A stretch of 64,000 nucleotides of DNA from Halichondria panicea (taxonomy: Eukaryota > Porifera > Demospongiae > Suberitida > Halichondriidae), in assembly GCF_963675165.1 (NCBI RefSeq), contig NC_087377.1, forward strand, positions 1,203,501-1,267,500, written 5' to 3'. Of the stretch, positions 33,307-44,921 are shown one piece after another. The position numbers were made by a program, and so were the translations under genes. The notes under the pieces are model-generated. The model was given only the letters and a program-made list of their open reading frames with translations. It had not been told where the DNA came from and did not search any database. Numbering within the stretch: position 1 is the first letter of the stretch; each line of letters opens with the position of its first letter.

Positions 33307-35829
33307 CGTTGACTAGGTAGCCCTATATATAGTAAAATACCAGTATAACGTCTGGTTTGATGTCTGGTCAGGTGTTCATTTTGTCTATAAAAGTCACTTT
33401 TGTTTTTATTATTTTTTTGTCCTGATGAATCGCTCAATGCGAGGAAAAGCTTTGACAATAAAAAGACAATTAAACAAATTGAAAGCGACTCTATATATAG
33501 CCATAGCCTTAGCCAGCTCACAGCTATTTACCTAAATTACCGTCAGTATAATCCCTTTCATAAGCTTATAGCTCCTGAAACAGCATGTTTCTAAAATACG
33601 TGTGTTTCTCGCATAATAATGTTTGTTAATTATTGTATTATTATAACGGTTAAGAACGAATACGACAAATATACGCGTAACTATTTGTAAGTCACTTCAC
33701 AATGCTCCCAATTTAAAATGAAACAAGTAAGCAGTATACTGTTGTACGTCTGTATGTTATTATGTTCATCCTCCGTATATAGAAGGAAGTACGGACCAAG
33801 ATAATGTTTTAGAACTTGATCCTCTTCTAATAAATCGACGTTCTCAGAACAAGCAAACACGGGAAGGTAAAATTATTAATTATAATTAAATTATTTGTGC
33901 CGTGCTATCGAACTGGCTGGCAGACTTGTGATTCCGTTCAGAATAGCTGGTAATATAGAGCTTAGAAATTATGTGTGCAGTATACAAGTATTGAGACAGA
34001 GTGGTTGGTTGGTAGTGCCGTTCAGTCAGATAGACATTTGTACTCTCATTAAATTTATAGGCGGAGTTTTGTTGGTTAATATGTCCACATACAAGAAGAC
34101 AACATTCAACATTTTCGGGGAATACCCCAACATCCGTCTCAATCTAATAATTGTTCTCTAGCTCGTCTTTGGAATGTTAAAAACTTTCATATTCAACATT
34201 TTTGCTTTTCGGGGAATGTCTAAAACAAAAAAAGTGTAAAGTGTGAAGTGTACAGCTCACAGCTTTCTCTGCCTATTCGCCAGGTGGGTGTATATGGATC
34301 ATGACTGATGATGCAGATCAATTCTATTCGGCATGGGTTGGTTGGGGCCAAAAAAGCTTCTATACTAAAATTTTTGTAGGGTACTACTTACGCATGGGTA
34401 CACATTTTTGTGAATGAGGTAATGACGGCCCACCAGGTCCCGGAGGACACTGCATGGCTCAGGTCAACCACGTGTCAGGGGCAACGACGGCCTGCGAGGA
34501 GCACGGGATTTCCAGGTATACTCAGAGCAGGTCCAAGACGATTTCCTGGTCTACGTGGTCATTATAAAGAAAGTGACGAGTATGTAATGACCAAGACTCA
34601 CTCAGGTGAGCAACAGTTCATCTATCCTACTCGAGGTTTAGGAGATGAAGACTTTTACTTTCCACAGACGAGTAAGTTGCAGCAATGATTATGCAAGCAG
34701 TGTGCAAAGATATAATGTCGAGATGCTGGTTCCAGAAAGCGATCTCTTTCAGAGATTGATCCTCAAAATAGAGCTTACAATAATTATAACTATATTCTGT
34801 TGACCTCTGCACAAATTTGTTGATACAAAAAAATATATATTATATTCCAGTATAATTATAGCCAACACGGACGATTATATCTAACCAACAGAAATGTAGT
34901 GGTTAGCGTATGGGACCTCTCTTCATAACAAATAATTATGTTATGAACAGCAATAATTATATAATTACATAATACAACAATAATTATTATTAAGTTCTTG
35001 GCTGGCATAATCTACCAAGGCCTATTTATTGGATCTAGCATTTCCTCCATTGCTGTCCAACATGGGCTACGTCAACACACCAATGTCATCCTGCATCTAT
35101 TTTATATTCTCTAGACACTCAGGGCAAAAATCAATAGAAAAATTAAAATTCATGGATCCGTTGATTGTGGCGTAAGTTTGAAATCAATTTGTGGTAGCAC
35201 ATGTGTCAGTCAGTGTGACTGTGTCAAAATGTATCAGAATTCTGGCAAACAGTTACTACCACCTGTTCTGTTAATTCTTTTACATTCCTAGAATTGTGGC
35301 AAGAGCATAAAAACCGGAAAGGGATACATAAAGCATATCTTGACACATAGGGATGAAAATATAAAACCTGTAAGTCATTTTGCATCTCAAATACACACAT
35401 CCTTCTGTTTCCATGATTTCACTTTGGCTATACATGTATATTGTCTATACTCTCTGTTGTGATCAGTCTATCTGGTCTGTTTTGTTGTTAGCAAGGACAA
35501 AGTGATTGTTATGATTGTGGCTTAATTTGCAAGGACACTCTGGCGCGCTGCAGAGGAGGTTGGACACAATCTTCTTCTTCTTCTTTGTAGCCCCTAACTA
35601 AAATCATCGCTACCTTTGTTTATGTAGAGAGTACAGTCACATGCAGATGACTCAGAGCCTGTTAAACTGACGAGAGCGTCCCAAGAGTAAATGTCCCTAG
35701 TTTATGCAGAGAGTGTTGTCACTGATGACTCTGCTCCAAAGTCCTCAAAGTGAAATAACGCCCCAGTCCTGGTTACGGCCGGCATAAATTATTGGAATCA
35801 GCAGTTAATACGAATGAAGAGGTGTTATA
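33307..35829. other. Gene-poor stretch with collagen-like and Cys/His relics
   Basis: No complete gene seen. At about 34420-34560 the plus strand shows Gly-Pro-rich text (GPPGPGG in one frame, GFPG and FPGLRG in the next) that looks like a frameshifted collagen exon. Between about 35115 and 35570 three short exon-like pieces (SVDCG|gtaag; NCGKSIKTGKGYIKHIL; CYDCGLICKD) have plausible splice borders but no identifiable family. Confidence 0.35.
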
Positions 35830-36300
35830 CAATACATTTTATTGTTTGCCATGCATGTTACATTGCAAGCGGCTCGAGACATAACTAACGGCAATGTCGT
35901 TCAATTCTCCCCTGGACACGCCCTAGAAGTTGGAGTTAGGCGCAAACTCACCACCCATCTACAGGCCTGCCGCTCCATAGGTGTAAACTTCATTCCCATC
36001 TGGCCGAAACACTAGGAGGTCTAGGCGAAGAAGCAATCAACATCATAGATGCCATCAACCGGAGAGAAACCATGACACATTCCTCATCCTCCACCAAGAA
36101 GCATCTGTTTCATCGCCTGGCCATTGCACTTTGGAGAGGAAATGCCTGCCTGTGGCTTCATCGCCAACAAACTTTACCTCCTTCAGAGGATGGTATCCGC
36201 TAATCTGTATGCCCCCCCCCTCTTATCTTTTGGTCTGTTGCTTTTGTATTGTCTGATATTACATGAAAAAAAAAAGAAAAAAAAAAAAATCTCAAAACAA
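35830..36300 (+). pseudogene. Retroelement-derived 3' fragment with A-rich tail
   Basis: Plus-strand translation in two frames gives VGVRRKLTTHLQACRSIGVN and then TLGGLGEEAINIIDAINRR, LFHRLAIALWRGNACLWLHR and TLPPSEDG. This set of phrases is, to my knowledge, typical of the C-terminal end of reverse-transcriptase-type elements common in marine invertebrates. A frameshift separates the halves. An A-rich run at 36265-36306 follows the stop, as expected for a 5'-truncated retrotransposed copy. Confidence 0.55.
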
Positions 36301-37020
36301 AAAAATTTTTTTTATACTATTATGATTTTATTATGCTCACATTAAAGAACTATTTTAGACGATCTGAAGGTACATTATAAACCCTCTAACGTCACCTGAA
36401 GGAAGCAGTTCAATAAGTAAAGGAGGATATAAAGAGCAGATTACGGGACTACAATCAAAACAAAAGCAAAAATACGACATGGTTTGGAGCAAATGCATGG
36501 AAGTTCTAACCTGTATTTGAAGTACAAGAACCTACTTTCATCCTTGTTTGAGCCAAGCATTCTCAGCAAAGGTAACGTTGTGAGAAGAACTCCTTGAATC
36601 AGAGTATTACAAGTTCAAGAGGTCTATAATTATAGGTTTCAGAGAGGCAACTGAGATATACGTACTGTACAGAGATGAGTTCGGTATTCGCATTGTAATG
36701 CTGACGTATGCTTTCCAACAGGGTTTGTCCAAATAGTTACGGCTCACATTCTTCCTGTTCTTTATTTTGCTGTTGCAAAGACCATTCACAATTACACGAT
36801 TGTCCAACGGTGTTCCTTTAATTAAGCTAGCTACTGTTGTACGAATAGATATACGCAGCTAATAAATATTTTGCTGTTACGCAGATAATTACACGTAAAT
36901 ACTTAAAGGGAGAACTGGAAATTATGAAAAATGTTAACACAATAATGTCGTTGAGTATTATTATTGATTCCTGCCAAATTCCAGGGAAATCCAAAAATGT
37001 CCTGTATATGATCATGCATG
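36301..37020. other. Intergenic stretch, nothing recognised
   Basis: AT-rich; short open frames without domain or splice support. Confidence 0.5.
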
Positions 37021-37059
37021 GATGGAGACTACTGTTGATCATGGATGGACTACTCTTGG

Positions 37060-37317
37060 TAATTCTATTCCTATTCAGGATTTCAAGAAACGGCTAGTCG
37101 ATCAAATAATCAAAGATGACGTGAGTTCGGGTTGATTCATTTATGCAGTCCTCAGTAATCCTATTCAGGACTTCAAGCAGCAGCTACGGTTGAAAATGGG
37201 TGATAACTTCCCAAGCTGTTTACAACGTGCTGTTGTCGCACCTTCCTTGTCTATTGAAACAAGAATAAGGCATTTGGATAAAGAAAAATGTTACCTATGT
37301 TGCCCTGTGAGTTTGAG
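37060..37317 (+). other. Two related exon-like segments
   Basis: CCTATTCAGGATTTCAAGAA (about 37069) and CCTATTCAGGACTTCAAGCA (about 37161) head two segments that read IQDFKKRLVDQIIKDD and IQDFKQQLRLKMGDN. Both end in a donor-like GTGAGT (about 37121 and 37308). They look like a duplicated exon; the second continues for about 50 residues to HLDKEKCYLCCP. Function unknown. Confidence 0.35.
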
Positions 37318-37338
37318 AATACAACCGATAATTAGGAG

Positions 37339-37466
37339 AGTGTACTGTTGATCATGGATGGACACTACTGTTAATCATGGATGGACACTACTGTTGATCA
37401 TGGATGGACACTACTGTTGATCATGGATGGACACTACTGTTGATAATGGATGGACACTACTGTTGA
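37339..37466. repeat. 23-bp tandem repeat
   Basis: Unit CTACTGTTGATCATGGATGG plus ACA, about five to six copies with single-base differences. Partial copies lie at 37012-37055, on the other side of the duplicated exon-like segments. Confidence 0.9.
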
Positions 37467-38459
37467 GAAACACTAGCAAGTCCTTTGTTAGATTATAACA
37501 CTGAATGCGATTAGAAAGAATTTATAATTCATTGTGACCGTACTGCGAAGAGTACGTCAAAACACCTCAGGTACACACTTTAATGCTGATTTTCAGTTGT
37601 AGATGAACTGTCAACAAAGCTACATACATATTACTGCAATAGACATGCACTGTAAAAGGCATAGCTTATATACGCCTACTATAGCGTATCTTTTCATTAT
37701 TATAAAAGGCACAAGACAACCGAAACATAAAAACATGCAGTGGCTCTGTGGAGTAAGTTAGTTAATTTTGTGTTTACTACTAGATAAGTATACCACTGTC
37801 ACTAAATGGTGAGTGGTTGGCACAAGACATCAGGCGGTACTTATCGTGCATGGTTGTGTTATTGCAGAAGTATATGATTATCTTCAATCACTGTTGTGTC
37901 CCTTACAAAGGATAGGAGACAGTTGTACACCACGGACACGAAGAACTAGCTGACAGCCTCAGAGCAACCATCGACAAAAGTTCACTCTTACCAAATTATG
38001 AATGCCGGTTGTTTCTGTATGAATGGAATTAGTGCGGAGGACCAGCGAGTGGGTCTGGTAGAGGAGCCATGATACAGTAATTTCCTATTGGGTAAGTACA
38101 CAAACATGCTCTGTAGAGAAGATATGTCGTAATTTGCATACGTTTCTGTATCATCTGTCACACAAAAATACCCCTCCCACGTCTGCATGTGTCAGGGTTG
38201 CCGCTCAAATTGGAGAAACATCCAATATTTTCTCTTTTCGCGGAATGTCTAAAATAATAATTAAGAGTAGAGCCCACAACTTTATATCCCTTGTCAGACA
38301 GGTATGTCTCCCAGGCCGGCCTCTGTGCACCAACATGGTTACTCCCTATAGTAGACCTATTCTATAGTGGGTGGAAGCTCATGCAGTTGTCCCCACCCTC
38401 GACCTTACTTTCGCGATCACTTAACAGCTAGTTACTTATCACCACATCACAGGATCTAG
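37467..38459. other. Low-information stretch with a partial Cys-rich exon
   Basis: At about 38302-38340 the text CTCCCAGGCCGGCCTCTGTG resembles the end of the Cys-rich exon at 38460, so a broken copy is present. Nothing else is recognised. Confidence 0.4.
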
Positions 38460-38576
38460 AAGCTGCAAATTGAGAGATGCTGCAGGTGCAGAACTGGCAC
38501 TTGTCAGTCGTGCGTGTGCAAGAAGGGAGGCAGGCCCTTTACAAACTGTCTCCCAGGGCCTCTGTGTGCCAACAAG
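38460..38576 (+). CDS. Exon encoding a short Cys-rich motif (copy 1)
   Basis: Flanked by TCTAG and GTTAGT. The open frame reads RCCRCRTGTCQSCVC, then KKGGRPFTNCLPGPLC and ANK at the donor: Cys pattern CC-x-C-x4-C-x2-C-x-C-x8-C-x5-C. I recall similar small Cys-rich modules in predicted sponge and cnidarian proteins, without a known role; a zinc-binding fold is plausible. Neighbouring exons of the same gene were not identified, so this may be part of a live gene or a stranded exon. Confidence 0.45.
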
Positions 38577-38921
38577 GTTAGTCCCTGTATCCGATGGCTT
38601 GATAAATTATAAACGTAATAATTAGATTTGTTGACTGTACACAAATGATGAAAAAGAAAAAAGATCAAATTCTCTTTAGGCCATAATTATGTAATGTATG
38701 TAATTGGGAAGCGTTATTGCTTAATCACAGTCACTGTCACTTGGACAAGGCTTGGACAAGGCTACGGGGTTCACAGTGCAGCTAATTATGGTAATATGTA
38801 AGTACTGTATAAGGTTAGCATAATTATAATTATGCTGATCTTTGGCGGATTTTCTCACAGTTACTTATTGATTGAATGGCAGGGAATACTCAGACCATCG
38901 AAAGAATTGCAAGTTGATATA

Positions 38922-39117
38922 CCTTAAGGTTGGTATTATTGGCGGGTACTAATTTTAGCGGTTTGAAATGACTAGACTGGCGACGCCTCAATATTACTCT
39001 CTAATTGTACGTAATGCTGACGTGTTTGTATTATTAGCGAGTGGTTGATTTAGCGAAAAAATGTCAATTCGCTAAATTCGCTAAAATAACAACCCGTTAA
39101 TAATACCGACCTTAAGG
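38922..39117. mobile_element. MITE with CCTTAAGG ends
   Basis: Left end CCTTAAGGTTGGTATTATTG, right end TAATAATACCGACCTTAAGG, inverted copies, with TA on both sides. The interior has inward-pointing GCGGGT and ACCCG blocks and GCTAAA-type repeats. About 196 bp, probably mariner-type by its TA flanks. Confidence 0.75.
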
Positions 39118-39324
39118 TAAATAATTATGCTATTATTATATACTTGCGATGAGCTCCTCAATCAGAAAGTTTCAGTTCCGCTTCTTTGTAGGACACATAG
39201 ATGACGATAGAGCGCTAATTGAAGCGAAGCTATCAAAGGACCGATTGGTGAGTAACTTAGCATCCGATGACTTGATAAATTATAAATGTAATAATTAGAT
39301 TTGTTGAATGTACACAAATTAAAG

Positions 39325-39436
39325 ATGTCAACCGCGAGATGCTGTAGATGTAGAACTGGCACCTGTCAGTCGTGTGTGCCAGAAAAAAGGCAGCCCCTGC
39401 ACATACTGCCCCCCAGGGTCTTCGTGCACAAACAAG
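39325..39436 (+). pseudogene. Cys-rich exon (copy 2), frame-disrupted
   Basis: Begins MSTARCCRCRTGTCQSCV like copy 1 and ends in the same AACAAG|GTTAGT donor with a CPPGSSCTNK-type end, but a small deletion in the middle shifts frame between the two halves. It lies about 860 bp from copy 1 in the same orientation. Confidence 0.6.
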
Positions 39437-41340
39437 GTTAGTCCCTATATAGTAGATCTATTCTAGTGGGTGGGGGGAAGCAGTTAATTGTCTCCACCCT
39501 CGATCTCACTTCCGCGATCACTTTAAATCAACTAACGTAAATGTTGATTATCTTTTTAACATTAGTATAATTATGTATTAGAAAATGGAAATAGCGAAAA
39601 AATAATTGAAATAATTATCAAAAACGGTACCTTTATAATTATTATCACCGTGTTATCTTATTCTATTGTTTTGGAACTTCTCCAACTTGTTTGGTTTAAG
39701 AGGCCCGAACTACCGTAAAAGCTGGTCTTTAAGTGCATGTCGACCCATATGCGCATATGGTTGCTGGTTTTTCCCTTCTATCTAATGGGTTTATCTTTTT
39801 TTTATAGTGATTCTTCTCCAAGACATGGTAAGAGTGGCGCTCGGTGAAATTGCAGAAAGAACGGACTGTGTACATGGAAACCCCCTCTTGGAGGGTGAAG
39901 AGAGAGTCTGTGTAACTCAACTCACAAACGGAGAACTTAGACGTGACGGGTATGACATTGAGGAGGGTGGATTTTGTAGTTGTACTTATTGTGTTTCATT
40001 TTGGCTAGTTGAGTTTACCATTGTTTATTCCATTCCTAAAAGGCATTAACAAAATTGAACAATAGTTATGTACTGGGACCCCATGATGGAAATGCTGTGC
40101 TTGCAAGAGATATGAAGGTACGTTGGGGTAGAATGGTAACTGCTTATATAGAAAACGGGATTGCCGTTTCTCGTTTCATGCCTTTTTTAACGTACTTAAC
40201 CACCTTTGCAGCAAACCACAATGAAGCCCTGAAAACAATGGGAGAAGAGGAATTCAAGAGGGGCTTGGCACTGACTAGGTAGCCTTATAGTAAAATACTA
40301 GTATAACCTGTTTGGTTGTCTGGTTTGATGTCTGACAACTGCTCTACTGTTTGGTGGCTTCGCGTTGTGCTGAAGTTGTTTGACTGGTGAGTAGTTTGTT
40401 CATAGTGGAAAGTATGCCATTCCTTGAAGAGAAACATGTGCAACTTTTGAGATCAGGCGGCCTTGTTGGAAAAGTGCGGCTTTCCACTGATATGTCTCAA
40501 GATGACTATAAATTATGGCCACAGTGTCATCACATCCAAGGGTATAGGTGGGTATGCAGAAGCAAAGGAAACACAACATTTTTTGTAAGACAGAGTCTTG
40601 ATACCTAAATCAGACGCGTGAGCAGAGATATAGAGCAATCGCCTAAGGTACATAAATACTTCCTAAGATGAAGACTTATACTGACTGAACTACTTCTATA
40701 TGCAGACGAGTGCACGAGTTGCACAGATATACAAGGAGTTGCTGTAATTTTCTTACACTTTGTGGTGTAGTTCAAAAAAGTTCGAAATATGGAAAAAGAC
40801 GAAGTTACAGTAGAAATCTAAAAGTTGAACATTATAAATTATAAATGTCAGGCCATATTAGGATGCCAAGTTGTATTACCATCACTAGGCACTTGTGAAA
40901 AGAAAATTAAAGAAACTGCATGCTATGCAGGTCATCAAGAGATTGCGACTTACTTGAGGAGGTTCGATGTAGCACTGGTAAGTGAGGTTGTTATAATTAT
41001 TTGTATATTAATAATTGGTATATTGGTAGACCTATAGCGAAAAAATGTTTAGAGATAAATTGCAAATTTGCTATACCATAAATGTTATTATTATAATAAT
41101 AAGATCAGGGAGAGCAAGGGTGATGCTGCCAAACTCGGATATTAATTTTGAAAAGAGTAAATTATACTGTCAGAAATGTGCTTGCTTGCATATAGCACAG
41201 CGGGCAGTGAAGAAATATTTCTTTTTACAAGAATAAAGATCTATTAATTATAAATTATCACTCTACTCAAGAGGTTAAGTATTTACCCTAGTTCATTATG
41301 ATGCCAAATTTAAAAGCTCTTTACTGTGTACACTTTATAC
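39437..41340. other. Stretch with several unassigned open frames
   Basis: Open frames at about 39807-40049, 40055-40282 and 40387-40611 have protein-like composition (for example GEERVCVTQLTNGELRRDG and EEKHVQLLRSGGLVGKVRL) but no family I recognise. The end of the second is followed by TATAGTAAAATACTAGTATA, shared with 33330. At about 40880-40980 a segment reads ETACYAGHQEIATYLRRF before a GTAAGT donor, resembling the second half of an ankyrin repeat. I consider these relics or lone exons. Confidence 0.35.
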
Positions 41341-41343
41341 TAT

Positions 41344-41393
41344 AGACAGTTTAAAAGAGACGCGTTCACAGGGTGGAAGAATTTATGCAGGCA
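41344..41393. repeat. ~50-bp direct repeat left of the LINE
   Basis: GACAGTTTAAAAGAGACGCG...GGTGGAAGAATTTATGCAGG recurs at 43283-43334 with a few changes, on the other side of the LINE. Confidence 0.8.
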
Positions 41394-42968
41394 ACAAAAT
41401 CTGCCCAATCCCAAAGAAGGGCGACCCCCATCTTGTAGAAAACTTTAGGCCCATCTCTCTTCTCCCAATTATATCCAAAGTCTTTGAAACTATCATCTAC
41501 AAGAAAATTATTACATTCGTGAGACCAAAGATAACATGCCAACAATTCGGGTTCCTAAGAAACCGATCATGTCTTTCTCAATTAATCCTATTCTTTTCCC
41601 AAGTTTTTGACAACATAGAAAACCGAAAACCTACAGATGTCATCTACCTAGATTTTAAGAAAGCTTTCGACACGGTCCCACACAATGAGCTGTTGCTAAA
41701 GCTTTGGAAGACAGGCATCACAGGCCCTCTTTGGCTGTGGTTTAAATCGTACCTACATGACAGGATACACTTCACAAGTGTTATTAATACTCCATCCAAC
41801 TACTTACCAGTTATGTCAGGAGTTCCGCAAGGAAGCATCCTAGGCCCACTGTTATTTATTATTTTTATCAATGACCTACCGGAGTGCATCTCATCTGCCA
41901 ATCCATTTCTATTTGCGGACGACACAAAGCTAGTAAAGTGCATCACTTCTACGGAAGACCAATTGGAATTACAAACAGACATCAACCAGTTGTCATCCTG
42001 GTGCACTACTTGGAACATGCAACTCAATGAAGGAAAATGTAATGTGCTGCGCATAACTCATCCTAGCTGGCACGAAGACAACCCTAATACACTCTACTCA
42101 ATCCACAATTCTCACCTTAACTTTGCTACAAAAGAAAAAGACCTAGGCTTGTGCATAGCCAACAACTTCTCCTGGTCACTGCATTATAACCTCATATCGT
42201 CTAAGGCCTACCGAGCTCTTAACCTCATCCGACGGACGATTTCAATGAAATCAGAAACCAGCACAAAAAAATCGTTATATATAACCCTAGTTAGATCCCA
42301 GGTCACCTACTGCTCCCAAGTCTGGAGACCAAATTTGATCAAGGACATTCAAAAACTAGAAAGAATCCAGAGGAGAGCCACCAAATTCATACTCAATGAT
42401 TACTCAAGCTCATACAGATCAAGGCTGTCCGATTTGAAGCTACTACCTCTAATGTACTGGTTTGAAATACAGGACATAATGTTTCTAGTAAAGTCACTAA
42501 AGGAACCCTCGGACAACTTCAACATAAGAGATCACATCAAATTCGTTACTGGTCGCACCCGCTTCAGTTGCAACAACAAACTCACTGTACAAGCCAATCA
42601 CTACAGCGCAAGCAGACACTTCTACCTCAATCGTATCACAAGGTTATGGAACTTGATGCCCACTATGCTGATGGATATCAGTGCACCACTAACTTCAACA
42701 AAGAATACACTCCACCATTACTTCTGGGAGCACTTCAAACAAAACTTTGTCTCTGACATCCCATGTACCTACCACTTAATGTGCCCATGCAACAGATGCT
42801 ACACACGTAATTATAGCTAGCTTCACATGTAATCATTAAATTATCCAGCTGTGTCGCTCAATGCGGCACAGTCTGTCAGCTATAGTCTTTGCTACAACAA
42901 TCACTTGTTTTTATATCATTCACGTTACAGGCTGTAAAGTCTTAATAATAATAATAATAATAATACAT
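41345..42968 (+). mobile_element. 5'-truncated LINE (Jockey/CR1-type) with reverse transcriptase
   Basis: An open frame from about 41396 to 42820 encodes most of a non-LTR reverse transcriptase: FRPISLLPIISK, QFGFLRNRSC, VIYLDFKKAFDTVPH (motif A with Asp), GVPQGSILGPLLFIIFINDL (motif B), FADDTKL (catalytic FADD) and the downstream LERIQRRATKFI thumb-type segment. No endonuclease or ORF1 precedes it, so the copy is truncated at its 5' end. The 3' end is an (AAT)n run at 42946-42964, usual for this group. The frame is intact, suggesting a young insertion, but the element cannot be autonomous. Confidence 0.9.
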
Positions 42969-43282
42969 ACAATAATGTGAGCGTGTGATTGGTCCGTTTA
43001 TATTTACTGCCCGCTGTGCTATATGCAAGCATGCAGCTCAACACATTTCTGACAGTACAATTATAAATTATCACTGTGCTCGTGTCACAAAAGAGTTTGT
43101 ACTTGGCCGCTCATTTCGACAACCTGGAAATGTTCACGGGGACTCACTCCTGCTGAACAAATCAGTTTTTAAACAGCACAGATAGCTGAGTGCTTGTCCC
43201 TGTGGCAGAGAACTATAATATGGCTCTGTCATGCATGACATCGTTATAATTATACGCTTCAGCTACAGGCAATCTCCTCTAG

Positions 43283-43334
43283 ACAGTTTAAAAGAGTCGC
43301 GTCATGCACAGGGTGGAAGAATTTATGCAGGCAA
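43283..43334. repeat. ~50-bp direct repeat right of the LINE
   Basis: GACAGTTTAAAAGAGTCGCG, then CACAGGGTGGAAGAATTTAT and GCAGGCA. Partner of 41344-41393. Together they either mark a duplicated exon or a long target duplication. Confidence 0.8.
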
Positions 43335-43498
43335 GTAACTCGGAGGCTGCAACTTACAAAGCTCTTGTGAAGATTATCAAAATTATAATTATTGTACTAC
43401 CTTCAAAGCTATACTCAAAGGTTCAAATTTCGATGGATACACTCTTGAGGATTGAGTAAATATGACATTGCTATATAGTGAAGTGTTCAACTCATGCA

Positions 43499-43690
43499 GG
43501 CAGCCTTCGCCCTAATCCACTCAACGTCAAGTTCCTGGCCTGGCAACTGCGGGACTTAAGTTTCTGTCGGTGGAATAGGAATCGAGTATTCCCTATTATT
43601 CCTCCCATTGGTCCCATTCCTCTAGGTGCAGTAGGTCCACCAGGGGCACAGGGACAACAAGGCCCAATTAAGTACTGTATAATATCCTGA
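43499..43690 (+). CDS. Collagen-like exon, copy 1
   Basis: After an acceptor (CATGCAG) the frame reads LNVKFLAWQLRDLSFCRWNR, VFPIIPP and a few Gly-X-Y triplets (GPPGAQGQQGP) before a stop. The first part matches copy 2 at 44638-44921 almost residue for residue. The Gly-X-Y run is short (about four triplets), so it cannot form a normal collagen helix alone. Upstream exons are not identified. Confidence 0.5.
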   Translation, partial: GSLRPNPLNVKFLAWQLRDLSFCRWNRNRVFPIIPPIGPIPLGAVGPPGAQGQQGPIKYCIIS

Positions 43691-44025
43691 ACATAAAGAC
43701 GATCATTTCCTTCAATTCCTCTTGAGTGATGGAAGATATGAACATAAACTTTCACGTGTAGCGCATTATTTGTTATGTAAGCCCAATAAAAATCCAAATA
43801 AATATCGAGTTTTTAACTGCGCTTCAGTGTTTGCCAATCTCTACACTAACACATTACAATGTACAGATCCTGCCTTCTACTAGCTAGCATACCTGAATCA
43901 AATAATAAAAATTAGTCTCCGGTAAAGTTCTTGCCGTAATTATTATTTCTCCCCATCAACAAAATCTTTTTCTCACAAACACCATAACACACAGCGGAGA
44001 GGTTGTGCAATAATCAAAATGTCCA
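43685..44025. repeat. Segmental duplication, unit 1
   Basis: Starting at TCCTGAACATAAAGACGATC, about 300 bp is repeated in the same orientation at 46278-46670 with small indels (shared phrases ACGTGTAGCGC, AATAAAAATCCAAAT, CCGTAATTATTATTTCT, CGGAGAGGTTGTG). Confidence 0.75.
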
Positions 44026-44280
44026 TGCCTGCACGATTGTAACTCAGTTTAAAGTTATGGCCAAAGCAATTAGTTAATTCCCCTAATTTTCACTAGCCTA
44101 GCACAAGAGTCAATTTGAAAGGAGACAACAACATACCAGATCACTTCAGTTGGAAGGCAGAGGTTTGGTACTACCAAGTCTTTGGAAAGCGACCCATGCA
44201 CACGCAGGACAGTCCATTCCTAATTGTGTTTCAAGGTATGCTTGACTTTTGGTCTTGCCTTATTGTGGCCTTAATCGGCC

Positions 44281-44425
44281 TGGTCTCGAGGCTAGGCATG
44301 CCTGTGGTTAAGGTTCTAGCCTGCGCCTGTGGTTGCTCAAGCGGTTGTGGTTCGAATTCGGTGGTTGTGTAGCTGCAGAATTCAAGATGTCGAGATGTTG
44401 CAGGTGCAGGACGGGTACCTGCCAA
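44281..44425 (+). pseudogene. Transposon-end fragment and third Cys-rich exon start
   Basis: CGGCCTGGTCTCGAGGCTAG at 44278-44297 resembles the end of the RecQ-bearing element. From ATG 44387 the frame reads MSRCCRCRTGTCQ and then diverges, so only the first 13 residues of the Cys-rich exon survive. Confidence 0.5.
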
Positions 44426-44637
44426 CATGCGATTATGGCTATAATTATACATGTACCTGCCAAAATTAGGACAGGAAATAGGAAGGAATTTTTGTTATGG
44501 TATTAATAGCTGTTACTCTCGCTTGCCAATAAAGCAAATTTCACTAATCACATTTTTTTTCTAACGTGACAAAACAAGACTAGTCATAATTAAGTTGTTT
44601 CGTAGCTGACATAATTATAATTTCTTTCTATACACAG

Positions 44638-44921
44638 ATGCCGTTCTCTTACAAGGGGGAGAATGTCCCAGTCTGGCTTTAAACGTCAAGTTCCTGGCAT
44701 GGCAGCTCCGGGACATGGGTTTCTGTCGGTGGAATTGTAACAGAGTATTCCCAATAGTTCCTCCCATTCCTCCAGCAGCAGGTGTAATAGGTCCGGCAGG
44801 TCCACCTGGGGCGCAGGGTCTACCTGGGGCACAGGGCATACAAGGTCCACCAGGACCAATTGCGCCACAGGGACAACAAGGCCAAAGCATATGTGACAGG
44901 GCCAATGAAAACGGACCTTAA
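44638..44921 (+). CDS. Collagen-like exon, copy 2 (3' terminal)
   Basis: Acceptor TACACAG at 44631-44637, entering in phase 2. The frame reads AVLLQGGECPSLALNVKFLA, WQLRDMGFCRWNCNRVFPIV, then nine or so Gly-X-Y triplets (GPAGPPGAQGLPGAQG...) and ends CDRANENGP. The short helix after a Cys/Trp-rich head suggests a small secreted collagen-like protein. Upstream coding exons were not found. An inverted fragment of its 3' end lies at about 46225-46280. Confidence 0.55.

Noticed and set aside
37339-37466. Regularly spaced repeat that could suggest a CRISPR array
   Set aside because: The 23-bp units follow each other without unique spacers, and the sequence is eukaryotic.
40880-40980. Ankyrin-repeat gene
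   Set aside because: Only half a repeat is recognisable and no further repeats lie nearby.
41519-42820. Retroviral polymerase
   Set aside because: Reverse-transcriptase motifs and the (AAT)n tail are of non-LTR type; no LTRs, protease, RNase H or integrase are present.
44290-44372. B-box-like GGTTCGAATTC suggesting a tRNA or SINE
   Set aside because: No A box at the right distance and no cloverleaf could be drawn by eye.
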